From Anthoceros angustus (taxonomy: Eukaryota > Streptophyta > Anthocerotopsida > Anthocerotales > Anthocerotaceae), in contig VJWM01000220.1 of NCBI GenBank assembly GCA_010909165.1, forward strand, positions 186,001 through 250,000: a stretch of DNA of 64,000 nucleotides, given 5' to 3'. Below, one piece after another: positions 21,613 through 34,284 of this stretch. Both the position numbers and the translations under genes were made by a program. Positions within the stretch are counted from its first letter, which is position 1; every line of letters begins with the position of its first letter. The notes under the pieces are model-generated. The model saw only the letters and a list, made by a program, of their open reading frames with translations. It had not been told where the DNA came from and ran no database searches.

Positions 21613-22480
21613 GGGTAAAATTGGCCGACTCATCAAGGGCCCGGTCGGGACATGTACAATCTCGCTACTCCATGGCGGAGTAGTGAGTTCAACCTAGGCC
21701 GTGAGTATACGGTTGAAAATTTTATAGCAACTGCGAATCTAGGAATCCTAGTGTACTTCCTTTTGGATTGCGCCGCAATTCCAATGGAGATACACTAGGA
21801 CAAGCTGAGGTGCTACATATAAAGATTTGTAATACAATGATATGCGAGTTCTTGCATATTAGCAAAGACAAAGTCGCCTAATGAAATGGCCAATCCAGAG
21901 CGCCAAGAAGGGCGTACCGAGCTAATTTCTAATAGACTAATAGGTATAGAGTTTCGATAGGCCTTCACTTGCGATAATCTACATAGTATGCCGAATTGCT
22001 GAAAACCAATCTCTGAGGGATTTCACGAAGCATGGTTAGTCGTAACATCCGAAATGTAGAGGCATGTTGAAATGTTGAAATGTCACCGCAGATCCTGGAA
22101 GAGGTTGAAGGACTGTATGCGTGACGAAATGTCATTAGTGTAATGGCGCATTGAGGTGATTCCACCGAAAAACACATAGGAGTATTTAGATCCTTAGCCG
22201 CTAAGGTTGAAGGATCCTCTGGTGACCTTCGAGTGAAGAGGAGCTCACACTTTGACTCCTCACCTCACTTCCGTAATCTTGATCTCACTTCGAGCTCAAA
22301 CACGATCCCAAACGCAAGCGGAAGGTTAGTCAAGCAACCGGAGTATGTGCCTACACAAGAAAACCTGCAGATATATTAACGAAAGCTCTTTCAAAAGAGC
22401 GCACGAGAAGCATGTTCGAGGTCCGGGGTTAGGAGAGTCCGGAACTTTCCTATCTAACCCCAACTAGCCTACATGCCCTG
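21613..22480 (+). pseudogene. Possible copia RNase H tail fragment, copy 1
   Basis: On the plus strand near 22,345-22,405 the sequence reads, across a frame change, like YVPTQENLADILTKALSKE. This is the classic C-terminal 'YVPT.EQLADILTKAL' block of Ty1/copia polyproteins. Upstream sequence (21,840-22,320) has no clear reading frame. The whole unit recurs at 26,190-27,770 (three tandem copies, two of which lack the tail) and at 28,690-29,290. I call it copia-derived on that motif alone. Confidence 0.5.
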
Positions 22481-23490
22481 CTACCTAATCCCACCTCGAC
22501 TGCCACCCCTGGAGGACTCTTCCTTTGGATTCTCGAGTCGGAGGGACTGGAGGCCTCAGAGCATGAGTCCTCACCACATGTAATCTTCGGAGGAACAAGA
22601 TCCTCCTCAATCCTCAAGAGATCCTCAATCAAGACACAAAGCAATTAGATAGCTTTAGAGCGAGTGGGAGTAGGAGCAGAGATGAAGCAAAACCCGGTCA
22701 CTTCGAGCGACTTACAACATGACCGGGGAACAGAGTCAGTAACACGCACTGATCCGCTTCATGACCGACCAAGATGCTTGCATCGATACAGATAGGAGAG
22801 CCCGATTGCACGGCCTAGGCTCACAATCTTCACATCCTTATCGGGGTTACCTCGAGGGAAATTGAGGCCGTGAGGGCCTCACCTCCTCCGTCAGACATAG
22901 CCTCGGGCCCACAGGTCAGAGGCCCCGAGCTCCCTCTGCGCAGGGCGAGGGGCACGCGTGGGAGAAATTGTGGAAGCTAAGCGCGCAATGGAGGACCTCC
23001 CATGTCCTCCGCGATTATGGCCTCGCCTAGTCCTCGACTGCAGCAGCGTGAGGGCGCTGCTTTCTCGGCTCGAGCTTCCCGCAGGCAGCCGGGCCGGGTC
23101 CCTTGCAGCGCAGAGGAGGTTGTCCTAGCCGCCTTGCTTGCAAGCGGCCTAGGGAGTCTCTTCTGGCGGGGTTCGCATCCTTAGAGGAGGACGACATCTC
23201 GACGTGTTACGCTCCACAACCCCTTCTCCAATTGCAGGCGTGAAGATGAAGAAGAGGAATATAACGCACTGGTGAGGACTGGTTTCTCACCGCACGCTCG
23301 AATATATACCGCGAGGAGCTGGGGCGAACGCATAACGCAATGCATCTGCTTTCACCCGACTCCATCCTACAAGGACCGGAGATGATCCGTTGTTGGAGCA
23401 TCACTTTCCAAAATGATCAACAAGTGGGAGTGAAGAGGTATACCCAAACACACCTCTGTCCGATCACCTCCTCCCGCTTCTCTCCGACGG
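22481..23490. repeat. GC-rich repeat segment C, copy 1
   Basis: Begins near ggactcttcctttggattct and contains gagggcctcacctcc and ggaggacctcccatgtcctc, ending with gaagatgaagaagaggaatat and the stretch before the hairpin. Related copies lie at 27,820-28,480 and 29,350-30,290. Small ORFs are present but break between copies; no family recognised. Differences among copies sit at CG, CCG and CTG sites. Confidence 0.65.
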
Positions 23491-23518
23491 TCACCTCCTC
23501 CCAACAAGACAAAGCATT

Positions 23519-23576
23519 CAATTGGGCTTTACAGCGGACCGTGTTTTACAACACGGTCCGCTGTAAAGCCCAATTG
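23519..23576. repeat. Perfect inverted repeat, 27-bp arms with a 4-nt loop
   Basis: The left arm 23,519-23,545 starts caattgggctttacagcgg; the right arm 23,550-23,576 is its exact reverse complement; the loop is ttac. It lies at the start of a tttacaac/gtaaa-rich segment. The copy at about 30,310-30,358 keeps both outer ends and the centre but has gaps in the arms. Confidence 0.9.
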
Positions 23577-24489
23577 TACGTGTAAAATGTTTGAGACGGC
23601 CAGATCGGCCTCTCATGTTTTACAACATACGCATAACCTAATCTAATTTACAACACGATCCATTGCAAACCTCACTGCATACATTGTAAAGCGTTTAAGA
23701 GAGGCCAAGATAGGCCTCCCACAATTTACAACATAGTCTAATTTACAACACAGGCTGTAAAAGCGCACTTGTATGTTGTAAAATGTATGACAAGGCCGGA
23801 TCTCGACGCTTTACACCAAATTCACAACGTAGTCTCATATACAAGGTCCATTGCAAAGCGATCTTGCACGTTGTATACGCCTCAGTGCCATTGACAAATT
23901 CACATTGTAAGCGTAGTGCCATTGACAAATTCACGAGCCACGGCCACTGAGAGAGACACAAGCCACGGTTCCCCAAGTCGTATACTTGCTTTCGTGCTCT
24001 CACATAAATCATAGCAAGAGTTAGGAACGGCACAGAAGCCGGCCGCAACCAAGACTCCACAACACCCTCGCAAGAGAGATGCACCACCTTCAAGCAAGAG
24101 ACATGCACCACCTTCGTGCAAGAGACATGTCCTCTTCATGTGTCATTTAGTCACAAACAACTTCCACCAAAAATTGGACATCAGAACTTTAACGTGATTT
24201 CTTGATGCGAGAAGCCATATGAACTAGCATCCATGAATACACTAAGGAGTACCGGAGCCATTAGCCTTGGGTATTCTACCGATCTCGCCCATCAGCCCTC
24301 TTCTCCTCGCTCTTGGTTGTCGCTATCCGGGACGCCCTGTTGATGTTCTACGGCTTCGCGAGTTGCATCCATGTGAAATGTGAAAGAGATGTAGTGTGGC
24401 AATTATGCGGATCGGATGTTGAAGCCATGAGAAAATGCGAGTGGACAACAAAGTTGCAACCGACATCGCACGCTTGCAAGACGAGAATG
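23577..24489. repeat. Internal subterminal-type repeats and unit D, copy 1
   Basis: Alternating aatttacaacac, catttgtaaa-like and ttgtaaagcg motifs to about 23,930, then acaaattcacgagcca and filler including gagacatgcaccacctt (24,080-24,120). Related copy at 30,300-31,220. It resembles the element's own ends, so it may mark an older insertion or duplication of a CACTA end. Confidence 0.6.
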
Positions 24490-25600
24490 CTCAAGCATTG
24501 AAAAACTTGATGCGCATCTTCTACTTCGCCACACTTTGCCTACATGTCCACCGTGCAAGTGCCCACAAGTGTGTTATCTAGCTTCCCTCTCCACAATGTG
24601 AGTGCAGCCTTCCCTTAAGGCACTTGCGTTTGCAGCCTTCTAAGGCAAGCAAAGGTAACATGGTTGCCCACAATCGGCCCTCCTTCTCCATTTGTCCATA
24701 CAGAACAAGCGCCTCTTGGCCAAGCCCATGATTTGCATACCCAACTATCGGCCGTCCATGTCACGACATCCTTTACGCCTAACCTATCGAAAACCGTGTT
24801 TGCCTCTTTCCAGCTCACCATGCATACATGTCCACCGCAGTTGGCAATAAACAAGTTCGGTGGAATGTCATGCAACATATCATGCCGCACTTTTCGCTAG
24901 ATTCCGTCCACAAATGCACAAGCTTGAAGGGTGCTACAAAGATGTGGGCATCCGCCTTCACCAGCGACACATCGCATAGTAAAGTTGTATCGCCTCATTA
25001 GGCTCCCCATGTGTAGCATGTGAGATTATTGAAAACCACATGAAGGGATTTGGTTTGCCCACCCTCCGTAGCCTACCTCCGGATACATACATCGCAAGAT
25101 ATGGTTCCCCAAGTATGTGATTGACTGCACCCAAGTTTGACTGTGAGATCATGAACGCGTCATCCCACAACCATGTCCTTCTTATACGCACAAAGTTTTA
25201 GCACGACATATAAGCCGGTGAGGAATAGAATAGTCTTCAGATTTTACAGAGCTCCAACGGCCTCGAAGCTTTCCCTACTCACATAACGTCGATGGTTACA
25301 GGTGTCACGACTCCCATATCAATCCGACACCTCCTGTGCTCGCTTGGGAGAGCTCGACTTGGAAGGAGAAGCACAATGACCCACCGCATATTCAAAGAAA
25401 CAAGCTTCTCATCCAACAAGCGGCTTGAACATGTTGTTTAACCCGAGGACCTCACCGGACTCCTTGCACGAATGTCGTGAGCGAGAGCTCCTCTTACCTC
25501 GCCTAGTTTCCCACGCACAAGAGGGGAGTCCTAGGAAGTGGTGATGGGAGGATTGCACTTGGTGTGGTCACACCGAGAAGCGGTGGCCGCTCAAGTCCGC
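24490..25600 (-). pseudogene. Captured PPR fragment plus filler, copy 2
   Basis: Same order as copy 1, without the first PPR segment. Minus-strand pieces include VCKSWAWPRGA, EANTVFDRLGVKDVVTW and WFSIISHATHGEPNEAIQLY. It shares long identical runs with 20,128-21,220, interrupted by small gaps. Confidence 0.7.
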
Positions 25601-25972
25601 TACACAGTCCGGTAGTCCTATCTATTCAAATAGGTAGGACTCAAGTCCTTGGTCTTTGGGAAAAGCACTCAAGTCCTTGGTCTTGGGTAATGATGTTCCT
25701 TGGTCCTTGGGAAAGTAGCAAGTAGATAGAAGCCTATTTCGAGTCCTTGGTCTTGGGGGATGTTCCTTGGTCCTTGGGAAAATGGTATGTAGATAGAAAC
25801 CTAGTCCTTGGGTTTCGGAAGGATGTTCCTTGGTCCTTGGGAAAAGTAGCATGTAGATAGAAACCTATTTCGAGGGCCGAGGAAGGCAACTTCCTTGAAC
25901 CATGGGAATTCCGTTTTCTAGATATTGCATGTAGGGCTATATATGCATGTTAGGTAGACTAGGGGTAAAATT
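25601..25972. repeat. Ccttggtc minisatellite block, copy 2 of 6
   Basis: Same unit and tail as 21,225-21,612, slightly shorter. Confidence 0.8.
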
Positions 25973-26189
25973 GGCCGACTCATCAAGGGCCTCGGGTCGA
26001 CATGTATAATCTCGCTACTCCATGGCTGGAGTAGTGAGTTCAACCTAGGCCGGGAGTATACCGGTTGAAAATTTTATAGCAACTGCGAATCTAGGTAGGA
26101 ATCCTAGTGTACTTCCTTTGGATTGCATGCGCAATTCAATGGAGATACACTAGGACAAGCTACTGATTAGGTGCTACATATAAAGATTT

Positions 26190-27770
26190 GTAATACAATG
26201 ATATGCGAGTTCTTGCATATTAGCGACAAAGTCGGGCCTAATGAAATGGCCAATCCGAGCGCCAGAAGGCGCCTCGCCGCCGAGCTAATTTCTAATAGAC
26301 GCAATAGGTATAGAGTTTCGATAGGCCTTCACTTGCGATAATCTACATAGTATGCGTAATGCTGAAAACCAATCTACGAGGGATTTCAAGCATGGTTAGT
26401 CGAATATCCAAAATGTAGAGGCATGTTGAAATGTTGAAATGTCACCGATGCATCTGGAAGAGGTTGAAGGACATGCGTGACAAATGTCATTAGTGTAATG
26501 GCGCATTGAGGTGATTCCAGAAAACACATAGGAGTATTTAGATCCTTAGCTAAGGTTGAAGGATCCTCTGGTGACCTTCGAGTGAAGAGGAGCTCACACT
26601 TTGACTCCTCACCACTTCGAATCTTGATCTCACTTCCGAGCTCAAACACGATCCCAAACGCAAGCAAGGTTAGTCAAGCAACCGGAGTATGTGCCTACAC
26701 AAGAAAACCCCGATATATTAGCAAGACAAAGTCGCCTAATGAAATGGCCAATCCAGAGCCGAAGGCGCCGAGCTAATTTCTAATAGACGCAATAGGTATA
26801 GAGTTTCGATAGGCCTTCACTTGCGATAATCTACATAGTATGCGTAATGCTGAAAAACCAATCTACGAGGGATTTCAAGCATGGTTAGTCGAATATCCAA
26901 AATGTAGAGGCATGTTGAAATGTTGAAATGTCACCGATGCATCTGGAAGAGGTTGAAGGACATGCGTGACAAATGTCATTAGTGTAATGGCGCATTGAGG
27001 TGATTCCAGAAAACACATAGGAGTATTTAGATCCTTAGCTAAGGTTGAAGGATCCTCTGGTGACCTTCGAGTGAAGAGGAGCTCACACTTTGACTCCTCA
27101 CCACTTCGAATCTTGATCTCACTTCCGAGCTCAAACACGATCCCAAACGCAAGCAAGGTTAGTCAAGCAACCGGAGTATGTGCCTACACAAGAAAACCCC
27201 GATATATTAGCAAAGACAAAGTCGCCTAATGAAATGGCCAATCCAGAGCCGAAGGCGCCGAGCTAATTTCTAATAGACGCAATAGGTATAGAGTTTCGAT
27301 AGGCCTTCACTTGCGATAATCTACATAGTATGCCGAATTGAAAAACCAATCACAGAGGGATTTCAAGCATGGTTAGTCGTAACATAAATGTAGAGGCATG
27401 TTGAAATGTTGAAATGTCACCGCATGCATCTGGAAGAGGTTGAAGGACTGTATGTGACGAAATGTCATTAGTGTAATGGCGCATTGAGGTGATTCAGAAA
27501 ACACATAGGAGTATTTAGATCCTGCTAAGGTTGAAGGATCCTCTGGTGACCTTCCGAGTGAAGAGGAGCTCACACTTTGACTCCTCACCTCACTTCGAAT
27601 CTTGATCTCACTTCCGAGCTCAAACATGCATCCCAAACGCAAGCGGAAGGTTAGTCAAGCAACCGGAGTATGTGCCTACACAAGAAAACCTGCAGATATA
27701 TTAACGAAAGCTCTTTCAAAAGAGCAGAGAAGTATTCGAGGTCCGGGTTAGGAGAGTGCGGAACTTTCCT
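26190..27770. repeat. Tandem triplication of a unit of about 490 bp
   Basis: Three head-to-tail copies of the copia-like unit. The first two are offset by 489 bp and give an identical 93-codon minus-strand shadow ORF (26,386-26,667 and 26,875-27,156); the third is offset by a further roughly 490 bp and is more diverged. Junctions near 26,715 and 27,205 have the sequence cccgatatattagca running straight into aagacaaagtcgcc, an internal point of the next unit. The two near-identical units imply a recent duplication or an assembly effect. Confidence 0.85.
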
Positions 27771-28690
27771 ATCTAACCCCAACTAGCCTACATGCCTGCT
27801 ACCTAATCCCACCAGACTCCGTGGGTCTCGGAGGACTCTTCCTTTGGATTCTCGAGTGAGGAGAGGCCTTCGTAGCATCGAGTCCTCACCGCACATGTAA
27901 TCTTGGAGGAACAAGATCCTCCTCAATCCTCAAGAGATCCTGCACAAGACACAAAGCAATTAGATAGCTTTAGAGCGAGTGGGAGTAGGAGCAGAGATGA
28001 AGCAAAACCCAGGTCACTCATCGAGCGACTTACAACATGACCAGGAACAAGAGTCAGAATTCACGCACTCGATCCGCTTCATGACAGATGCAGATACATA
28101 GAGAGAGCTGAGCACTGCTAGGCTCACAATCTTCACATCCTTATCGTGGTTACCTCGAGGGAAATTGAGGCCGTGAGGGCCTCACCTCCCTCCGTCAGAC
28201 ATACGCCTCGGGGCAGAGCCTGAGCTCCCTCTTTGCAGCAGTGGCGAGGGGCACGTGGGAGAAATTGTGGAAGCTAAGCGCGCAATGGAGGACCTCCCAT
28301 GTCCTCCGACATGGCCTCGCCTAGTCCTCGACTGCCACAGCTGGAGGGCGCCCCGCTTCTTGGTCGGCTCAGCTTCCCGCAGCGTGGCCGGGGTCCCTGC
28401 GGCAGAGGAGGCATGTCCTAGCCGCCTTGCTTGCTGCAAAGCGCCTAGGGAGTCTCTGGCGGGGTTCGCATCCTTAGAGGAGGCGACTCATCAAGGGCCC
28501 GGTGACATGTATACAATCTCGCTACTCCATGGTGGAGTAGTGAGTTCAACCTAGGCCGGGAGTATACCGGTTGAAAATTTTATAGCAACTGCGAATCTAG
28601 GTAGGAATCCTAGTGTATTTCCTTTGGATTGCACGCAATTCAATGGAGATACACTAGGACAAGCTACTGATTAGGTGCTACATATAAAGA
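27771..28690. repeat. GC-rich repeat segment C, copy 2, with rejoined flank
   Basis: Copy of 22,481-23,170 that ends early near 28,480 (aggaggcgact), where it switches to the actcatcaagggcc sequence found after the minisatellite at 21,628. The switch point is a recombination or slippage junction at a short shared sequence. Confidence 0.6.
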
Positions 28691-29340
28691 TTTGTAATAC
28701 AATGATATGCAGTTCTTGCATATTAGCGACAAAGTCGGGCCTAATGAAATGGCCAATCCAGCCGAAGGGCATCACCGAGCTAATTTCTAATAGACGCAAT
28801 AGGTATAGAGTTTCGATAGGCCTTCACTTGCGATAATCTACATAGTATGCCGAATTGCTGAAAAACCAATCTACAGAGGGATTTCACGAAGCATGGTTAG
28901 TCGTAACATCCGAAATGTAGAGGCATGTTGAAATGTTGAAATGTCACCGCAGATCCGAAGAGGTTGAAGGACCATGCAGACGAAATGTCATTAGTGTAAT
29001 GGCGCATTGAGGTGATTCCACCGAAAACACATAGGAGTATTTAGATCCTTAGCGCTAAGGTTGAAGGATCCTCTGGTGACCTTCCGAGTGAAGAGGAGCT
29101 CACACTTTGACTCCTCACTCACTTCTGTAATCTTGATCTCACTTCCGAGCTCAAACACGATCCCAAACGCAAGCGAAGGTTAGTCAAGCAACCGGAGTAT
29201 GTGCCTACACAAGAAAACCCTCATATATTAACGAAAGCTCTTTCAAAAGAGGAGAAGCATGTTCGAGGTCCGGGTTAGGAGAGTGGAACTTTCCTATCTA
29301 ACCCCAACTAGCCTACATGCCTGCTACCTAATCAGTCGAT
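28691..29340 (+). pseudogene. Possible copia tail fragment, further copy
   Basis: Closely similar to 21,840-22,480. The tail motif region near 29,200 is present, with gaps that shift frame. Confidence 0.5.
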
Positions 29341-30300
29341 TTGGCCGGGTCTCGGAGGACTCTTCCTTTGGATTCTCGAGTGAGGGAGGAGGCTCAGAGC
29401 ATCGAGTCCTCACGCACATGTAATCTTGGAGGAACAAGATCCTCCTCAATCCTCAAGAGATCCCAGTCAAGACACAAAGCAATTAGATAGCTTTAGAGCG
29501 AGTGGGAGTAGGAGCAGAGATGAAGCAAAACCCAGGTCACTTCTAGACTTACAACATGACTGGGAACAGAGTCGTAATTCACGCACTCGATCCGCTTCAT
29601 GACTGACACAAGATGCTTGCATCGATACACAGATAGGAGAGCTGGTGCTGCATGCTGCCTAGGCTCACAATCTTCACATCCTTATCGTGGTTACCTCGAG
29701 GGAAATTGAGGCCGTGAGGGCCTCACCTCCCTCCGTCAGACATAGCCTCAGCCCAGGCCAGGGCCCCGAGCTCCCTCTTGCGGGGCAGCGTGGGAGAAAT
29801 TGTGGAAGCTAAGCGCGCAATGGAGGACCTCCCATGTCCTCCGCGATTATGGCCTCGCCTAGTCCTCGACTGCCACAGCTGTGAGGGCGCCCCGCTTGGT
29901 CTTTCAGCTGCAAGCGTCGGGCCGGTCCCTGCAGCGCAGGAGGCGAGTCCTAGCCGCCTTGCTTGCTGCAAAGCGCCTAGGGAGTCTCTGGCGGGGTTCG
30001 CATCCTTAGAGGAGGACATCTCGACTCAGTTACGCCCACAACCCTTCTCCAATTGCAGGCGTGAAGATGAAGAAGAGGAATATAACGCACGGTGAGGATG
30101 GTTTCTCAGCACGCTCGAATATATACCAAGCGAGGAGCGGGGCGAACGCAATGCATCTGCAGCTTTCACCCGACTCCATCCTACAAGGACCGGAGATGAT
30201 CCTTGTTGGAGCATCACTTTCCAAAATGATCAACAAGTGGGAGTGAAGAGGTATACCCAAACACACCTCCTCCTTCTCCGACGGCCACCTCCTCCCCAAG
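29341..30300. repeat. GC-rich repeat segment C, copy 3
   Basis: Full-length relative of 22,481-23,490 including the gaagatgaagaagaggaatat end. Confidence 0.6.
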
Positions 30301-31219
30301 ACAAAGCATTCAATTGGGCTTTAACGGACCGTGTTTTACAACACGGTGTTAAAAAACAATTGTTATAAAATGTTTGAGCGGGATCGCCTCTCTCATGTTT
30401 TACAACACGACAACCTAATCTAATTTACAACACGATCCATTGCAAACCTCACGACATTGTAAAGCGTTTAAGAGAGGCCAAGATAGGCCTCCACAATTTA
30501 CAACATAGTCTAATTTACAACACGATCCATTGCAAAGCGCACTTGTATGTTGTAAATGTATGACAAGGCCGGATCAGCCTCTGACGTTTACACCAAATTC
30601 ACAACGTAGTCTCATATACAAGGTCCATTGCAAAGCGATCTTGCACGTTGTATACGCCTCGGCTTCGCCATTGACAAATTCACATTGTAAGCGAGTGCCA
30701 TTGACAAATTCACGAGCCAGCGAAAGAGAGACACAAGCCACGGTTCCCCAAGTCGCACCACTTGCTTTGTGCTCACATAAATCATAGCAAGAGTTAGGAA
30801 GCACGAAGTGAGCAACCGACTCCACAACACCCTCGGGCAAGAGAGATGCACCACCTTCAAGCAAGAGACATGCACCACCTTCGTGCAAGAGACATGCGCC
30901 TCTTCATGTGTCATTTAGTCACAAACAACTTCCACCAAAAATTGGACAGAATAGCGTGATTTCTTGATGCAGAAGCCATATGAACTAGCATCCATGAATA
31001 CACTAAGGAGTACCGGAGCCATTAACCTTGGTATTCTACCGATCTCGCCCATCAGCCACTTTTGTTGTCACATCCGGGACGCCTGGTTTGATGTTCATTT
31101 CCCCTGCAAGCATCCATGTGAAATGTGAAAGAGATGTAGTGGCACCACAGCGGATGTTGAAGCCATGAGAAAATGCGAGTGGACAACAAAGTTCGTAATG
31201 ACGCTTGCAAGACGAGAAT
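30301..31219. repeat. Unit D, copy 2 (subterminal-type repeats, degraded hairpin)
   Basis: Counterpart of 23,490-24,489; the inverted repeat is damaged at 30,310-30,358. Confidence 0.6.
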
Positions 31220-32280
31220 GCTCAAGCATTGAAAACTTGATGCGCATCTTCTACTTCGCCACACTTTGCCTACATGTCCACGCAAGTGCCCACAAGTGTG
31301 TTATCTAGCCGCCCTCTCCACAATGTGAGTGCACCGCCTTCCGTAAGGCACTTGCGTTGCACAGCCTTGGGCTGCGCATGGTTGCCCACAATCGTGCCCT
31401 CCTTCTCCATTTGTCCATAGAAAAGCGCCTCTTGGCCAAGCCATGATTTGCATACCCAACTATCGGCGTCCATGTCACGACATCCTTCGCTAACCTATCG
31501 AAACCGTGTTTGCCTCTTCCAACACCACGCTTTGTGTACATGTCCACCGATTGGCACAACAAAGGTGGAATGTCACTGCAACATATCATGCCGCACTTTT
31601 CGCTAGATTCCGTGTCCACAAAGAACAAGCTTGAAGGGCTGCTACAAGATGTGGGCATCCGCCACACCGATACACATCGATAGTAAAGTTGTATCGCCTC
31701 ATTAGGCTCCCCATGTGTAGCATGTGAGATTATTGAAAACCACATGAAGGGATTTGGTTTGCCCACCTCCGTAGCCTACCTCCGACATACATCCGCAAGA
31801 TATGGTTCCCCAAGTATGTGATTGACTCACTCAAGTTTGACTGTGAGATCATGAACGCGTCATCCCCACAACCATGTCCTTCTTATGCACAAAGTTTTAG
31901 CACGACATATGTGGTGAGGAATAGAATAGTCTATCTACGCCGATTTTACAGCTCCAACGGCCTCAAGCTTTCCCTACTCACATAACGTCTTTTGCGGTGT
32001 CACGACTCCCATATCCAATCAAGACACCTCCTGTGCTCAGCTTTGCAGAGCTCGACTTGGAAGGAGAAGCACAATGACCCACCGCATATTCAAAGAAACA
32101 AGCTTCTCATCCAACAAGTGGCTTGAACATGTTGTTTAACCCGAGGACCTCACCGGACTCCTTGCAGAATGTCGTGAGCGAGCTCCTCTTACCTCGCCTA
32201 GTTTCCCACGACAAGAGGGGAGTCCTAGGAAGTGGTGATGGGAGGACACTTGCATCAAGGAAGCGCCGCTGTCCGCCACA
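31220..32280 (-). pseudogene. Captured PPR fragment plus filler, copy 3
   Basis: Minus-strand pieces such as KDVVTWTPIVGYANHG and WFSIISHATHGEPNEAIQLY mark it as the same PPR fragment, ending with the filler sequence. Gaps differ from those in the other copies. Confidence 0.7.
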
Positions 32281-32630
32281 GTCCAGTCCTATCTATTCAA
32301 ATAGGTAGGACTCAAGTCCTGGTCTTTGGGGTTTGAAGAAATGCACTCAAGTCCTTGGTCTTGGTTTAATGATGTTCCTTGGTCCTAAGCCTATTTCGAG
32401 TCCTTGGTCTTGGGTTCTAAGGATGTTCCTTGGTCCTTGGGAAAATGGTATGTAGATAGAAACCTAGTCCTTGGTCTTGGGTTCTAAGGATGTTCCTTGG
32501 TCCTTGGGAAAAGTAGCATGTAGATAGAAACCTATTTCGAGGGCCGAGGAAGGCAACTTCCTTGAACCATGGGAATTCCGCTTTTCTAGATATTGCATGT
32601 AGGGCTATATATGCATGTTAGGTAGATCAG
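32281..32630. repeat. Ccttggtc minisatellite block, copy 3 of 6
   Basis: Same near-palindrome, minisatellite and constant tail as copy 1, with one unit shortened. Confidence 0.8.
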
Positions 32631-32639
32631 GGGTAAATT

Positions 32640-33110
32640 GGCACATTCTAAGAGGCAACCGAATCGCCTAAGGTAATGGATCGTGAATCCTGTGTACTAC
32701 CTAATGGGATGCTCGATTCGAGCATCTTGGATGCTTGTGACACACATGTGTTTGTCTCGCTTCAAAATGTGAACGCACTTCAAGTTCATGCGGGCAAGGA
32801 ATCCTTCCGCCATCGGAAGAGCATTGGGGAATGGCATTTTCACTGATGGAGAGATGTGGAAGACGCAGGAAGACTTCAAGCTTGAGTTCTCTTCAGTGTT
32901 CGTGATTACAACACCAACGCGGAGAGCGGTCTGTCAAGACATTGCCCAAGCCGGAAAGGAGGAGGTTGTTGACATGCGGTGAATGATGGTGTGTGGAGCA
33001 TGTTGCACCGCCTTCTTAATGCGTGAATTTTGCTCGACAGCCAGTGCATTGAAGGATCTCTTCGCATGACATTCGATTCCATTTGCAAAATCGGGCAACA
33101 CCCTTAGGCA
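32640..33110 (+). pseudogene. Captured cytochrome P450 fragment, copy 1
   Basis: Plus-strand pieces read like the N-terminal third of a CYP86-clan P450 (closest by eye to CYP704-type fatty-acid hydroxylases): LGNGIF.DGEMWKTQ, then KLEFSS (32,830-32,900), IAQAGKEEVVDM (32,940-32,980) and MTFDSICKIG (33,065-33,100). The family blocks are 'LLGDGIFNVDGEMWR.QRK..S.EFSSRVLRDF' and 'DLFMRMTLDSI.KVGFG'. Between VVDM and the last block lie about 70 nt starting gtgaatg and ending near a cag, which could be a retained intron and would imply DNA-level capture. No haem-binding region is present, so it cannot be an enzyme. Confidence 0.7.
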
Positions 33111-33119
33111 AGAGACATG

Positions 33120-34280
33120 CACCACCATCTATGAGTGCAATCGCGTTCCTTCCACAATTTGTGAGTGCATACGTGCCTTTGCATCTTCCAGCTCACCATA
33201 TTTTGCATCGCCCTCTTTCATGGGTCGCTCAAGCATTGAAAACTTGATGCGCATCTTCTACGCCACACTTTGCCTACATGTCCACCAGGCAAGTGCCCAC
33301 AAGTGTGTTATCTAGCCTCTCTCCACAATCAGGAGTGCACCGCCTTCTCAGAAGGCACTTGCGTTGCACGCCTTAAGGCAAGCAAAGGTAACATGGTTGC
33401 CACAATGTGCCCTCCTTCTCCATTTGTCCATACTAACAAGCGCCTCTCCATGATTTGCATACCCAACTATCGGGCCCATGTCACGACATCCTTTCTCGCC
33501 TAACCTATCGAAACCGTGTTTGCCTCTTCCACCAGCGACATGTCCACCGAGCTTCAAACAAGTTCGGTGGAATGTCACTGCAACATATCATGCCGCACTT
33601 TCTCGCTAGATTCCGTGTCCACAAAGAAATGCACAAGCTTGAAGGTCTACAAAGATGTGGGCATCCGCTTCACACCGAGCACATCGTGATAGTAAAGTTG
33701 TATCGCCTCATTAGGCTCCCCATGTAGCATGTGCGAGATTATTGAAAACCACATGAAGGGATTTGGTTTGCCCACCCTCCGTAGCCTACCTCCGATACAT
33801 ACATCCGCAAGATATGGTTCCCCAAGTATGTGATTGACTGCACCCAAGTTTGATCGTGAGATCATGAACGCGATCCCACAACCATGTCCTTCTTATGCAC
33901 AAAGTTTTAGCACGACATATAATTGAGGAATAGAATAGTCTATCACGCATTTCTAGCTCCAATCGAAGCTTTCACTCACATAACGTCGATGGTTACAGTG
34001 TCACGACTCCCATATCCAATCCAAGACACCTCCTGTGCTCGCTTCTGAGCTCGACTTGGAAGGAGAAGCACAATGACCCACATATTCAAAGAAACAAGCT
34101 TCTCATCCAACAAGTGGCTTGAACATGTTGTTTAACCCGAGGACCTCACGGACTCCTTGCACCGAATGTCGTGAGCGAGCTCCTCTTACCTCGCCTAGTT
34201 TCCCACGACAAGAGGGGAGTCCTAGGAAGTGGTGATGGGAGGACGGTTACTTGGTGTGGTCACACCGAGAAGGCTCAAGT
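33120..34280 (-). pseudogene. PPR fragments plus filler, copy 4
   Basis: Starts with a short piece of the second PPR segment (33,120-33,230, gagacatgcaccaccatcta), then jumps to the first PPR fragment (gcattgaaaacttgatgcgc), continuing as in copies 1-3. Frame broken throughout. Confidence 0.65.
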
Positions 34281-34284
34281 CCGC

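Noticed and set aside
26386-27156. Two identical 93-codon minus-strand ORFs as a duplicated gene
   Set aside because: They are shadows in a duplicated repeat unit, break in the other copies, and resemble nothing; the only protein-like signal is on the plus strand.
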